DNA of 64,000 bases, from contig JAIOPX010000105.1 of assembly GCA_021413705.1 (NCBI GenBank), forward strand, positions 1 through 64,000. Direction: 5' to 3'. Origin of the DNA: Planctomycetota bacterium. Its GTDB lineage: Bacteria; Planctomycetota; Planctomycetia; Pirellulales; UBA7805. The notes beneath the pieces were generated by a model. That model was not told where the DNA came from and did not search any database. It saw only the letters and a program-made list of their open reading frames with translations. The position numbers were made by a program, and so were the translations under genes. Of the stretch, positions 54,211 through 63,789 are shown in pieces. Positions within the stretch are counted from its first letter, which is position 1. Every line of letters begins with the position of its first letter.

Positions 54211-57200
54211 AAATCTGGCGACTCCAAACTGTTACCCAGGGTGCAGAGCCGCTGGCCATCCAGCGAACGCTCCTGCCGGACGCTGCCGATGTGCAAACTC
54301 CCCAGCAGCGCACTGCAGATGGTTTAAAGACCAAGCTGCGAAAAACGAGTCGCCTGCCGGAAGCTCCCTCGCTTCGGCGTGCGTTGCCTCCCGATGAGAA
54401 GGCGCCATTATCGGACGACTCACAGCCTACTGCGCAACCTGGGGCGAGTCCTCCGCGAAGCAGGTGGCGGTTGCCGATCACTCCCAGGCAGACGATCGTC
54501 ATGGCGGGATTGATCGCAGCTGCGGCCTTCTGTGGAACCTATGCGGTGGCCAAGTGGAGAGAGTTCAGCGGTGAACCCGTGCGCCCCTACAGCGAGATGA
54601 AGGGCCAGTGGATTCAAGCGACTTCCGCCTCGGGCATGGACGTCTACACCGGCGTTTTTCGGCGCGAGCTCCGTCTCCCGGGCCATGTGCGCAATGCTTG
54701 GATTGCCGTGGCTGCTCGCGATGGGTTTGAAGTGACGGTGAACGGCCGGGCCATCGGGTGGCAGCACATGTGGCGACCCACGCGGCCTTTTCAAACGGGA
54801 CTGAGCGAGCGCGGGCAATGGTTGGAGTGGCCCAAAGTGGCTCTCTCGCTTAACTTCGCGAGGGAGTATCAATGGACGGATCATCAAAATTATCTCCTGC
54901 CCGTGTTTATCGATCTGTCTCCGTATCTTCACGTTGGAAAAAATGTGGTAGGCGTGAGCGTCGAATCCCGCCAGGCTCCGGCCAAGGTTCGCTTTGACGG
55001 CGCCGTTACGTTATTCAGCGGAGAAACGATTTCACTCGCCAGCGGCGTCGATTGGAAGGCGGAGGTCATTCCCCCGTATTATCAGAACATCGAATGGTGG
55101 AGCACCAACTACGCGGCGCTCAACTGGCGGCAGGCTGCGCTAACAGACGCGCCTCCCGGCCAGTCGCTCCGCGCGTTTCATCCGGGTTTGTTTTCCACGC
55201 CGTTTCGTGGCAATTGGATCCGCCATCCGCAAGCCAATGCCCAGGACTCAGTTTGGTTCCAGTGCGATTGGCAGATTGATCGACAGCCTGACGAGGCATG
55301 GTTGCGGCTGGCTGCGAATCGCAATTTCGAGCTCTACGTCAACGGCCGGCGGGGCTATCCCCAAACCCCGGACGACCATGGCCAAGACACGGGAGAATGG
55401 ATCTACGGCCATAAGAGGACGGGCGACCAGTGGCTCGACCCGGAGCAGATGTTTTCCCATGACGTGGGTGACGAGTTTATCGCCCATCAATACATCGGTC
55501 CGCCGAAGGAGCCGCTCGGTGTCGATAAGCATCAGTTTAAAACAATCGCCGACGACGCGACGCGTAAGAGCAAACTCCCTGACCCCAATTGGGCCATCGA
55601 AACGCGAACTCCGCTGATGCTGCGGCATGATGCTTCGGTAGGCGCTTATGTCGGTTACAACTTAACCGGCATGCTCCGCCAAGGCGCGAACACCATTGAG
55701 GTGCGACTGAACCGCCCTGCTACGGCAGATCCTGTCAATTGGCTTGGCCAGATTGCCGCGGACGGGGAAGTTACTTTTCGCGACGGTACTCGTCAGCCCC
55801 TGATCTCCGATGGCACCTGGAAATCCCGTAAGTCGGGCTCGAACTCGCTGCCGCCGGAACTGGTGGACGCGCAGCAGATAGGGCCGGCGCAGCAATCGGA
55901 TCAGCGACTGTCGAAGCTACAGTATCGCGGCTCTCCAACGCACATCGATTTCTTTCCCTCCTGGGTTGGCGTGGCCGGAGCAACGACGGGAGCAGGGTTG
56001 CTGGCTTTCACCGGTTTACTGTTCCTTGGAACAGCATGGCCCAGCCGGAAGTCGCAAACTGTAGTAACACCATCGCAGTCGATTGTGAGCCAAGGGATGA
56101 ACGTCGTTGGCGATGCGCTCTTGGCGTTTACCGCCGTCCTCGCTGGCGCCATAATCGTGCAAGCGGCGTTCGGCGAGCGCAGCGAACAAATGTGGTTTAT
56201 GCTGCCGACAACCTGGCAGTGGTGCATCGTTGCGGCAGTGGCTCTGGGCGTGCTGGCGGCCGTTGTGCGAGTGGCGCGACTGACCGGGAGTAGATATCTC
56301 AGCACCTCTCCGGCCATCGCGGGACAATGGCTCCGCGACCTTCCCAACACCCGCCTCTGGACGATTGCGGTAATCGCTTTCTGCCTGTTGACATTCTTCA
56401 CGCGGGCCTACCGCCAGGAGTTCCAGCCACTGGATTACGATGAAAATCCGTCGCTGCTGGCTCTGCAATCGGTGGCCCGCACTGGTATTCCCAGCTATGT
56501 GCCTGAAGCCGTCTGGTACACGCGCAGCCCTCTGTATCACTACATCACCGGCGCCTTCGTGTGGCTGCTAGGTGAGAACCTCTGGGCGGCACGGCTGCCG
56601 ACCGTTCTGTTCAGCGTCGCCACGGCTCTGCTGCTGTACATGTGCGGATCTCGCTTGCTGAAGCGTCCTTGGATCGGGATGGCGGCAATGATTCTCACGC
56701 TCATTCATCCGCAGATGTTCATGACCGGACACATGATCCGGTTTTATCAGCAACAACAATTCTTCGGCTTGTTGACCGCCTACTTTTTCTGCAAGGGGTT
56801 TGTGACAGACCAATCGCAAGGGTACCGCTACCTCACGGTCGTGGGATTCTTGGCAGCCACTTTAAGCCAAGAGATTACAGCCGTCTTAGCTGTGCCGCTG
56901 GCCGTTGGCTATTTGTTTTTCGCGGGTCAAAAAACCATCGCCGAGAATATCAAGTTGATAGTGGGAGCGGGATGTGCGCTGCTGGTCATCGTCATTGACT
57001 ATCTGTTGTATGCAACACACACGATGACCCGCCTGGAGGGCTTTTCAACCACGATGCAAGCCGACATCGGCCCCCATCTTTGGGATCCGTACAATCTAGT
57101 GACGGTCTTTCTGAGTTATTCGCGAATTCATCTGCCATTGACGTTCATGTTCCTGCTTGGCTTGCCAGCAGCTCTGTGGGAACGCAATCGCGTGGTGTTT

Positions 57201-58004
57201 GCCCTCCACATGCTTCTCTTCGGCAATATCATCATGCTCAACCTCATGGTCACGCAGGTGAGCGTTCGCTATGTGTATTGGCTCTTTCCCTTGCTGATGC
57301 TGCTGGCGTTGGACAACGGCCGCGCAGGACTTGCCTGGCTGATTGGCGCCATTCGGGGACAACATCGGCGATTGGCAGTCTCCGGTTTACAGCAGAAGAA
57401 TCACACTGCCTCCCTGCAGCTCAGCAGCCGAGTATGGGGCTTGGAGCGAATCGTCCCAGGGCGGCAGAACTTTGCCTCTATGACATGTTGGAGCGTCTTG
57501 TTTGTCGCGACGATCGTTTCCTGGTCGCCGTGGCGATTGCCGGGCACCTACAGCACGAAGCTTCTGGCCGATTCCAACGGAGCATTTCAATACATTCAAA
57601 GCCAACTTCGTCCGGGTGATTTGATCGTAGTGACTCAGCCGCATGCCAAAGGCGCGCTGATGGAAATTGGTCGCGTGAACTACGAACTGCACATACCCAT
57701 GGTTTACGACTTTGTGTTGCGACAGGACGGTCGATTGGTGGAGCGCGGCGCTGGGGCCGGAGTGATTTATTCCGTCGAGCAGTTTCAGAAACTATGTGCG
57801 GAGCACGAGCGGGTATGGATCGCTATTGATCGCGAACAATATCCGTTCCGTGGAGAGCGGATACGCTTTGCCCATGCGGGCGCGCGGATGGAACTCTTCC
57901 TGCGCAAGAACACCGAGGTCATGCATCGGACGCACATGTGGAATGTTTATCTTTGGGACACCAATCGGGGACTGTATCGCTCGTTCCGAAAGAATGGAAC
58001 TTGA
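54207..58004 (+). CDS. GT39-like membrane glycosyltransferase with N-terminal beta-sandwich regions
   Basis: A 1265-residue protein. A polar N-terminus and one membrane helix (about 98-115) lead to about 450 residues of beta-sandwich resembling the sugar-binding domains of GH2/rhamnosidase-type enzymes (AWIAVAARDGFEVTVNGRAIG, WLRLAANRNFELYVNGRRG, GYNLTGMLRQGANTIEVRLN). The second half is a GT-C enzyme of the GT39/ArnT type: LDYDENPSLLALQ for the acidic first loop, YTRSPLYHYITGAF, then about ten helices. It would transfer a sugar from a polyprenyl carrier outside the membrane. The start TTG overlaps the upstream stop. The domain combination is unusual. Confidence 0.8.
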   Translation: MKIWRLQTVTQGAEPLAIQRTLLPDAADVQTPQQRTADGLKTKLRKTSRLPEAPSLRRALPPDEKAPLSDDSQPTAQPGASPPRSRWRLPITPRQTIVMAGLIAAAAFCGTYAVAKWREFSGEPVRPYSEMKGQWIQATSASGMDVYTGVFRRELRLPGHVRNAWIAVAARDGFEVTVNGRAIGWQHMWRPTRPFQTGLSERGQWLEWPKVALSLNFAREYQWTDHQNYLLPVFIDLSPYLHVGKNVVGVSVESRQAPAKVRFDGAVTLFSGETISLASGVDWKAEVIPPYYQNIEWWSTNYAALNWRQAALTDAPPGQSLRAFHPGLFSTPFRGNWIRHPQANAQDSVWFQCDWQIDRQPDEAWLRLAANRNFELYVNGRRGYPQTPDDHGQDTGEWIYGHKRTGDQWLDPEQMFSHDVGDEFIAHQYIGPPKEPLGVDKHQFKTIADDATRKSKLPDPNWAIETRTPLMLRHDASVGAYVGYNLTGMLRQGANTIEVRLNRPATADPVNWLGQIAADGEVTFRDGTRQPLISDGTWKSRKSGSNSLPPELVDAQQIGPAQQSDQRLSKLQYRGSPTHIDFFPSWVGVAGATTGAGLLAFTGLLFLGTAWPSRKSQTVVTPSQSIVSQGMNVVGDALLAFTAVLAGAIIVQAAFGERSEQMWFMLPTTWQWCIVAAVALGVLAAVVRVARLTGSRYLSTSPAIAGQWLRDLPNTRLWTIAVIAFCLLTFFTRAYRQEFQPLDYDENPSLLALQSVARTGIPSYVPEAVWYTRSPLYHYITGAFVWLLGENLWAARLPTVLFSVATALLLYMCGSRLLKRPWIGMAAMILTLIHPQMFMTGHMIRFYQQQQFFGLLTAYFFCKGFVTDQSQGYRYLTVVGFLAATLSQEITAVLAVPLAVGYLFFAGQKTIAENIKLIVGAGCALLVIVIDYLLYATHTMTRLEGFSTTMQADIGPHLWDPYNLVTVFLSYSRIHLPLTFMFLLGLPAALWERNRVVFALHMLLFGNIIMLNLMVTQVSVRYVYWLFPLLMLLALDNGRAGLAWLIGAIRGQHRRLAVSGLQQKNHTASLQLSSRVWGLERIVPGRQNFASMTCWSVLFVATIVSWSPWRLPGTYSTKLLADSNGAFQYIQSQLRPGDLIVVTQPHAKGALMEIGRVNYELHIPMVYDFVLRQDGRLVERGAGAGVIYSVEQFQKLCAEHERVWIAIDREQYPFRGERIRFAHAGARMELFLRKNTEVMHRTHMWNVYLWDTNRGLYRSFRKNGT

Positions 58005-58022
58005 TTCGAGGGTCAGTGCAAC

Positions 58023-59912
58023 ATGGGCGGCCGGCTTTTCATCCTGGTAATGATAACGTCTGTACTGGCGGCATGGCCGGCGCTGGTAACGGCTCAATCG
58101 CCGCGAGACACCGTCCGCCTGGCAGAACTCGATCGCCAGCAGCGGCTCTGGGCTAATCTGGCAGAGTCGGACCCCAGCGAAGAAGTTGGCTGCCGCGAGA
58201 TCATGGGTCATGCGTTGGCGTTGGCCGAAGCCCGGCAAAATCCTGAGTGGCTGGGAAGGCTGTTTGAATTGTTGGCGCGGATGCAGGACCGCGATCGCCA
58301 AAGCAAGACCTTCGGCAATCTCAGATGGCGTTGGGGGGATACGGAAGTCAACGATCTGAACGCCGTGGAGTTTTGCTTGCACGATGCGCTGTTGCTCTGG
58401 AAAAGACATCGCGACTGGATTCCCGCGGAAGTCCGACCGCAAGTATCAATGTTCATTCGATACGCGATGGAAGGAGTTCGGCGGCATCGCGTCGCAGCGA
58501 CGTACACGAACATCGCCCTGACGCGCACCGCCAATTTGATCATCGTGGGTGAGGTGCTGCGCCGCCGGGATGTTGCGGAAGAGGGAGAGCAGCGGCTGGA
58601 TGAGCTGGTAAGCTGGACGGCAGCGCACGGCATCCGAGAATGTGTCAGTCCAACCTACTACGGGGTAGATATCAATGCCCTGATGCTCATTGCCACGTTG
58701 AGCGAGAGCGATCGTGTCCGGCGTCAGGCGGACGCGCTATTGAAGCTATTCTGGACCGATATTGCGCTCAACTGGTTTCCGCCGTCCGAGCGGCTGGGGG
58801 GAGCCAACAGCCGAACCTATGACTATCTCGCCGGTCGTGGCGCACTGGACTGGCATCTGTGGTCGAACGATTGGTTTCACTCGCCGACGCCTGGAAAATC
58901 CCATCGCGTCGAACCCTATTGGCATGAGTGGACTCCCCCGGCCGAGCTTCACGCCATGAGCTTGCAGCGCGTGCCGCGGCTGGTTCGTCAAAGCTGGGGC
59001 GACCGCTTGGGACAGTCGCGAACGTACATGCTCTACCGCGACATCGCCCTCTCCACGCTCAGCGCCGGCTATGGTCCCGAGGACGTTCCGCTCGCCATCG
59101 ACATCCTTGGGCCGCGCGGAACGCCGCGGGCATTCTTCCGCGCCGATGACCGACAGAATCCCTATGGAATGAAGAAGCACGCCAGCGGCCCGGGCGGCCA
59201 GATGAAAGCTACCCACCCAACGCCTTTCTGGATCGGCGCGCAGCGTTCCAGCGACGCATTAGTGATGGCCATCTACGATTCGAAAGCGGACAGCTTGGAG
59301 GAGCTTCAGAGCCACCTCGTCCTCCCCCGCAAGGCGCAGTCGATCACGATCGGCGGCGATCCGGTGGATATGTCCCTAGACGGAAACAAGAAGCGTTCCG
59401 TCCTTCCCGGCCAGGCAATTGTACTTCGTTACGGCACGGCGGCCGTGGGGCTGCGAGTGCTGACCGCCGCTACCCGACAGGGGCGCACAGCATCTCTAGC
59501 CCTGATTGACGACGACAATTCCTATAACTGCATTCGACTTACGGCCGAGCATGGTGCAGGCGAGCCGCTGCGCGAGATAAAGACTGGCGCTGCTGACGCC
59601 AACATCGCGCTCTGGGTGCGTGTGGGTACGAATCTCGCTGACGAAGCTTCGTTCCAAGCATGGCGCAAGATGTTTGAAGACTCACAACCGACGCGGATCG
59701 CGATCACTGCCGAAGGGGTCGCACTTGAAGTGCCGGGCCTTGAAGGCGCGGTAGCACTTTCGGCCAGATTCAACTCAGAGGGGCAGGCATCCGCAGACCG
59801 CATTATCCCTGAGCCTAGCCGCAGTGTGCTGGAACTCGACGGCCAGGACGTGGGCCGCACCCTGTTGGATGCGGCCATCGACTCACAAGCTCATCCCTCC
59901 AAATCCCCATGA
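58023..59912 (+). CDS. secreted helical-toroid/beta-sandwich protein (polysaccharide-lyase-like)
   Basis: This 629-residue exported protein has a signal ending LVTAQS. Residues 40-300 are helical with conserved aromatics and charged pairs (NALMLIATLSESDRVRRQADALL, EWTPPAELHAMSLQRVP). The C-terminal half is beta-rich (HLVLPRKAQSITIGGDP, QAIVLRYGTAAVGLRVL). That plan fits alpha/alpha-toroid plus beta-sandwich polysaccharide lyases such as heparinase II/III relatives, but I cannot point to the catalytic residues. It lies directly after the GT39-like gene and may trim or modify the cluster's glycan outside the cell. Confidence 0.65.
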   Translation: MGGRLFILVMITSVLAAWPALVTAQSPRDTVRLAELDRQQRLWANLAESDPSEEVGCREIMGHALALAEARQNPEWLGRLFELLARMQDRDRQSKTFGNLRWRWGDTEVNDLNAVEFCLHDALLLWKRHRDWIPAEVRPQVSMFIRYAMEGVRRHRVAATYTNIALTRTANLIIVGEVLRRRDVAEEGEQRLDELVSWTAAHGIRECVSPTYYGVDINALMLIATLSESDRVRRQADALLKLFWTDIALNWFPPSERLGGANSRTYDYLAGRGALDWHLWSNDWFHSPTPGKSHRVEPYWHEWTPPAELHAMSLQRVPRLVRQSWGDRLGQSRTYMLYRDIALSTLSAGYGPEDVPLAIDILGPRGTPRAFFRADDRQNPYGMKKHASGPGGQMKATHPTPFWIGAQRSSDALVMAIYDSKADSLEELQSHLVLPRKAQSITIGGDPVDMSLDGNKKRSVLPGQAIVLRYGTAAVGLRVLTAATRQGRTASLALIDDDNSYNCIRLTAEHGAGEPLREIKTGAADANIALWVRVGTNLADEASFQAWRKMFEDSQPTRIAITAEGVALEVPGLEGAVALSARFNSEGQASADRIIPEPSRSVLELDGQDVGRTLLDAAIDSQAHPSKSP

Positions 59913-59921
59913 GGTTTTACC

Positions 59922-60677
59922 ATGAAAGCTAATCTTCGAGAGTGGCTGACCCAGGTTCCCGGCATGTCGAGAATGTTGCAACGCGTGCTGATACCTTTTC
60001 ACGACTCGGCGCAGTATTGGGAGCGCCGCTATCGTGTCGGAGGCTCGTCTGGAGCCGGATCGTATGGCCGACTCGCCGAATTCAAAGCGGAGTTCCTCAA
60101 TGCGTTCGTGGCGGAACAGCGAGTGGAGTGTGTGATCGAATTCGGCTGCGGAGATGGCCATCAACTTTCGTTGGCCGAGTACCCCCATTACATCGGCCTC
60201 GACGTTTCCAAACAGGCGATTTCCTTGTGCCGCGAAACTTTTGGCAGCGATGATACCAAAAGCTTCTTCTTGTTTGATCCCGAATCGTTCGTGGACAATC
60301 AAGGCTTGCTTCGTGCCGATTTGGCGCTCTCTTTGGACGTGATCTATCATCTGGTCGAAGACCGAGTGTTTCACGCCTACATGACCTGCCTGTTTCAGCA
60401 AGCAAAGCAGTATGTGATTGTTTACTCATCCAACGACGGAAATGCCGCTGCGTCCTCACCCCACGTTCGGCACCGTCGCTTTACAAGCTGGGTTGAAGTT
60501 GCTGCCCCCCATTGGCGACTGAGCCGACACATTTCCAACAGGTATCCTTTTGATCCCAAGGATCCCCAGGAAACGTCCTTTAGCGACTTTTATGTATTCC
60601 AGCGAGTGGAAGTGACGGCCAAGAGTGATGCATTGTTGCCTCCGCAGTTCGGTGAAGAGCGTTGCAGCGTCTTGTGA
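59922..60677 (+). CDS. class I SAM-dependent methyltransferase
   Basis: The 251-residue cytosolic protein has the Rossmann SAM-binding motif (VIEFGCGDGHQL) and further strands YIGLDVSK and ADLALSLDVIYHLVED. A glycan cluster context suggests O-methylation of a sugar or capping of the chain. GAGG lies 8 nt before ATG 59922, and the preceding gene ends 9 bp upstream, so it is the last gene of the run. The acceptor is unknown. Confidence 0.85.
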   Translation: MKANLREWLTQVPGMSRMLQRVLIPFHDSAQYWERRYRVGGSSGAGSYGRLAEFKAEFLNAFVAEQRVECVIEFGCGDGHQLSLAEYPHYIGLDVSKQAISLCRETFGSDDTKSFFLFDPESFVDNQGLLRADLALSLDVIYHLVEDRVFHAYMTCLFQQAKQYVIVYSSNDGNAAASSPHVRHRRFTSWVEVAAPHWRLSRHISNRYPFDPKDPQETSFSDFYVFQRVEVTAKSDALLPPQFGEERCSVL

Positions 60678-61071
60678 GTTTCCGGTCAAACGGGACGCAT
60701 TGCCACGGAAATAGTGGCCTCGCTGGCCGGCTAGAATAACTCGCTAGCAAAGCCAATCTGATGCGGCAGGATCTCTCCGTGGTGTTCGTTCGGCCAGCGC
60801 GACCTCAACACATCCCGTGTTTACAACCGCGACTCTGACGGTTGCATAGCCTGCAAAATCTTCATTCTCCGCGCGCGGCGGGAGTTTTTGCCTGTTTTGC
60901 CGACTTACCCGGCGGCGCGGGTTTCGCGCGTTCGGCGCGTCGTTTGCTTTATCCTCAGCCGGCCGTGTGGTAGCGACTGGATTCTTGGCTTTTGGAATCT
61001 GCACTCACTGCCAGCATCGTCAGCATGGTTCAAGCGTTTTCCCACGGGGTTTATCACAGGAGTCTGTAACA
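60678..61071. other. intergenic region after the glycan cluster
   Basis: No gene or repeat of the families described elsewhere is seen in these 394 bp. The last 170 bp are richer in T and C (GGGAGTTTTTGCCTGTTTTGCC near 60881), consistent with a promoter for the next gene, but I find no convincing -35/-10 pair. Confidence 0.3.
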
Positions 61072-61515
61072 ATGTCTCTTGCAACGATGGTCTTGTCGGT
61101 TGTCCTTGCCGCTCCGCCGGTTTCATCGACGCCCGTGGCGAGCACGACGCCGGTGATGAGCATGGAACATCGTGGACTTCAACCCGGCCAGCGGTTTGAA
61201 ATCGTCACGAAGCACCATGTCATGCGTGGTGAGTTCATCGATCCTGACACGGGCGAATGCGTGGTCGCCAAATCTTCGCGAGGTCGGCCGTTTGGCCCGC
61301 CGCAGCGGCTATGGCTGCTCGGCGCCACGCAAGGCCGTCAGAGCGGCGCAGGCGGACTGCAAATGACGTTGATGCACCAGGTGCGCGTGGGGATGAAGAT
61401 GGAACTGGGACGGGGAGATCTCAGTCGAGAGAACCGCACCGTGACCGAGCCCGTCCAGTCGATCCTCCTCTTAGGGAAGTCATCCGTGGGGGTCGCGCAG
61501 ACGAGTGTGCGATAG
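61072..61515 (+). CDS. small secreted hypothetical protein
   Basis: ATG 61072 with AGGAG 9 nt upstream gives 147 residues. A short hydrophobic start (LATMVLSVVLAAPPVSS) suggests export. The body has beta-strand-like runs (QPGQRFEIVTKHHVMRGEFIDPDTGECVV, LMHQVRVGMKMELGRG) with Ser/Arg-rich loops. No family is recognised. It stands alone between the glycan cluster and the winged-helix operon. Confidence 0.6.
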   Translation: MSLATMVLSVVLAAPPVSSTPVASTTPVMSMEHRGLQPGQRFEIVTKHHVMRGEFIDPDTGECVVAKSSRGRPFGPPQRLWLLGATQGRQSGAGGLQMTLMHQVRVGMKMELGRGDLSRENRTVTEPVQSILLLGKSSVGVAQTSVR

Positions 61516-61771
61516 GGGTGAAAAGAGGAGGGCCACGGTCGAATACTTTTATTCCTCGATGGGTATGGCAGCTGGCTTCTCGTCCGGGGATTTTGAAAAT
61601 CATTGTGTCCTGATAGACTAGGTGAGGCTGGATGGCTTGATTCTCCATCCACCTTTCGACGATTGCCGCGGCCTGGTTTAACCTTGCAGGCAATTCCTCG
61701 AACGCCCTCATTACGAAAGCGGGATTGTCCGCGAGATTGCACTCATTCCGCTACCAACGTGATCGACGTCC

Positions 61772-62167
61772 ATGGCCGAGGAGAATATCACAACTCGCAC
61801 CGTCGATCAGTTTGTTCTCCAGCAGATCGACTCCGTCTCACATCTGGAAGCCCTGTTGTTGGTTTGGAACGGGCGTCCCAAAGTGTGGTCGATCCGGGAA
61901 ATGGCCCAATCGCTTTATGTATCAACCGAAGTGGCGGGGCAAATTCTCAATGACCTGGCGCGACGGGGGCTCGTGCAAGAACAGGATGCGTCGTCCGGGC
62001 ATTATGAGTGCCGTTTAACCTCGCCCGAGCTTGAAAAGTTCATGGCACATCTTGATCAGACGTACCGCCATGAACTCGTTAGAATTTCAAAATTAATCCA
62101 CTCGAAAGCCCCCTCCGCCGTCCGCGAGTTTGCCCGCGCTTTTCGCTTCACCAAGGAGAAAAAATGA
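61772..62167 (+). CDS. winged-helix DNA-binding regulator
   Basis: The 131-residue protein has a MarR/IclR-like winged helix (LEALLLVWNGRPKVWSIREMAQSLYVSTEVAGQILNDLARRGLVQEQD) followed by a helical C-terminus. Its last 4 bases overlap the next gene's ATG (ATGATG). It probably controls the two small membrane proteins that follow. Such wHTH-DUF5985-DUF5985 triplets recur in many bacteria. Confidence 0.8.
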   Translation: MAEENITTRTVDQFVLQQIDSVSHLEALLLVWNGRPKVWSIREMAQSLYVSTEVAGQILNDLARRGLVQEQDASSGHYECRLTSPELEKFMAHLDQTYRHELVRISKLIHSKAPSAVREFARAFRFTKEKK

Positions 62168-62427
62168 TGGGGCCAGCGGTATATATTCTAGGCACGCTTG
62201 TCACGCTGATGTGCAGCATATTGCTGCTCAGAGGCTATGTTCGCAGCCGCGCCCGGCTGCTTCTGTGGAGCGGTATTTGTTTCTTGGGGCTGGCTATTTC
62301 CAATTCATTAATTTTCGTTGATTTGGTGCTGTATCCGGAAGCGGACCTCTACTTCTTGCGCCTCAGCACGGCTGCCTTGGCCATGATGGTCCTTCTTTAT
62401 GGCCTCGTTTGGGAAAGCGAATCATGA
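62164..62427 (+). CDS. DUF5985-type small membrane protein, copy 1
   Basis: The 87-residue protein is almost entirely three hydrophobic helices (GPAVYILGTLVTLMCSILLLRGYVRSR, LLLWSGICFLGLAISNSLIFVDLVLYP, LRLSTAALAMMVLLYGLVW), the layout of the DUF5985 family. It overlaps the regulator gene by 4 bp and the next gene by 4 bp, so the three are one operon. Function unknown. Confidence 0.75.
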   Translation: MMGPAVYILGTLVTLMCSILLLRGYVRSRARLLLWSGICFLGLAISNSLIFVDLVLYPEADLYFLRLSTAALAMMVLLYGLVWESES

Positions 62428-62711
62428 ATTTCGAGCCATTTCTCTTAGGTGTCATTGCGACAGCGTCTATTACGGCCAGCCTCTTTTTCTTGAAGTTTTG
62501 GCGGCGGACGCGCGACTCGCTGTTTTTCGCCTTTGCCCTGGCGTTTTTCATCGAAGGCATAAATCGGACAGCGCTTCTCTTCGTGGCTCGGCCGAATGAA
62601 GGGAGCCCTTGGATCTATCTGGTTCGTCTGCTGGCTTTTCTTACTATTTTGGCCGCGATTCTGCATAAAAACTATGGGACGAATCAGCGACGTGAAACGC
62701 AAGAAAGTTGA
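62424..62711 (+). CDS. DUF5985-type small membrane protein, copy 2
   Basis: ATG 62424 overlaps the upstream TGA (ATGA) and gives 95 residues with three hydrophobic helices (FLLGVIATASITASLFFLKFWRRTRDS, LFFAFALAFFIEGINR, LVRLLAFLTILAAIL). It resembles the preceding protein and may form a heteromer with it. The tracked start at 62409 adds five residues within the previous gene. Confidence 0.75.
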   Translation: MNFEPFLLGVIATASITASLFFLKFWRRTRDSLFFAFALAFFIEGINRTALLFVARPNEGSPWIYLVRLLAFLTILAAILHKNYGTNQRRETQES

Positions 62712-62879
62712 GCCGGGAAAGTTTCTCCCGGGGTGAAAACTGCAACCGCGCATTCCATGATCTGGCCGCTACGGCGGCCGTTAGGAAGGGATAGAGAGAG
62801 AACAAGGGTGGCGAAGATCGTGAAATTCCTCTTCGCGCAAGGCGAGCTCGCAGTGGGCGGCGCACCATATCGTTTTGAA

Positions 62880-63590
62880 TCAGGCGGATTCCGACTCCAT
62901 TGCCGAAACAACCGCCAGCGGAACCGTCTTGACCTCGGTGACATCCTCCCACATGCGCAATCCGCCAAAGTAGGCATTGTGATTGCCTCCGCGGCGACAG
63001 TCGGGTGGGAGTTCCTTGACCTCGTCCGCATTGCCGCCGCCGATGACAATGTAGTCGGCAAAAAATGCGGACTTGATCATTTTAGCGGCGTCGCTCACCG
63101 CCTGACGCCACCGCTTTTTGCCATGTCGTTTCAAGCCTTCGCGGCTGAGATAATAGTCGAATGTTTCGTTCTCCCAGAGCTTGAGATGTCCCAGCGCCAG
63201 CGGCACGATCGTGCCGTCCATGATGAACGTCGTGCCCACACCCGTGCCGAGCCCCAAATAGAACATTTTGCCCCCCTCGTAGCTGCCGAGCGCCTGCATT
63301 GAGGCATCGTTCATCAAACGAACTGGACAGCCAAAGGCACCGGCAAAATCGAATCCGACCCAGCCGCCAGCGAGGTTAATCGGATCTACGATGGGATGGC
63401 CGTTTCGAATCTCACCAGGATAGCCGATCGAGATGCGTTCGATTTGCCAATCCTTCAAAGCTTCTCGTACGCCCTCCATCAAGTTTTGAGGGGTCAAGTC
63501 CTTGCCCGAGGGGAACTTAGTTTTCTCCGCCTCCTCACTTTTCCAGATCTTGACGTTGGTGCCGCCAATATCGATCACCAGGATGTTCAT
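62880..63590 (-). CDS. ROK-family sugar kinase (polyphosphate/ATP glucokinase-like)
   Basis: ATG 63590 with GAGGA 6 nt upstream gives 236 residues. The phosphate-binding start LVIDIGGTNVKIW, the sugar-site LMNDASMQALGSYEGG and the GLGTGVGTTFI motif match polyphosphate glucokinases and other ROK kinases. The ROK zinc site is absent, as in the polyphosphate glucokinase branch. It would phosphorylate glucose or a similar hexose in the cytosol. Stands alone between convergent and divergent neighbours. Confidence 0.85.
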   Translation of the reverse strand: MNILVIDIGGTNVKIWKSEEAEKTKFPSGKDLTPQNLMEGVREALKDWQIERISIGYPGEIRNGHPIVDPINLAGGWVGFDFAGAFGCPVRLMNDASMQALGSYEGGKMFYLGLGTGVGTTFIMDGTIVPLALGHLKLWENETFDYYLSREGLKRHGKKRWRQAVSDAAKMIKSAFFADYIVIGGGNADEVKELPPDCRRGGNHNAYFGGLRMWEDVTEVKTVPLAVVSAMESESA

Positions 63591-63789
63591 ACGAGTCCTC
63601 GGGATAGAGAAATGATCTCCTAGGCATAGCAGTATCGTACAGAGCGTCACGGGCCTGGGCCAGTCATTCAGACTCTTGGCTGTCCGACTAGGCTTCGCGG
63701 CCTACCTGTCGTCCGTGATGGCGGATAGTATGCAGTAGACCCCCGGACCACGGCATCCACCCTGGCTTTAGCACAAGGAGCCCACGAAC

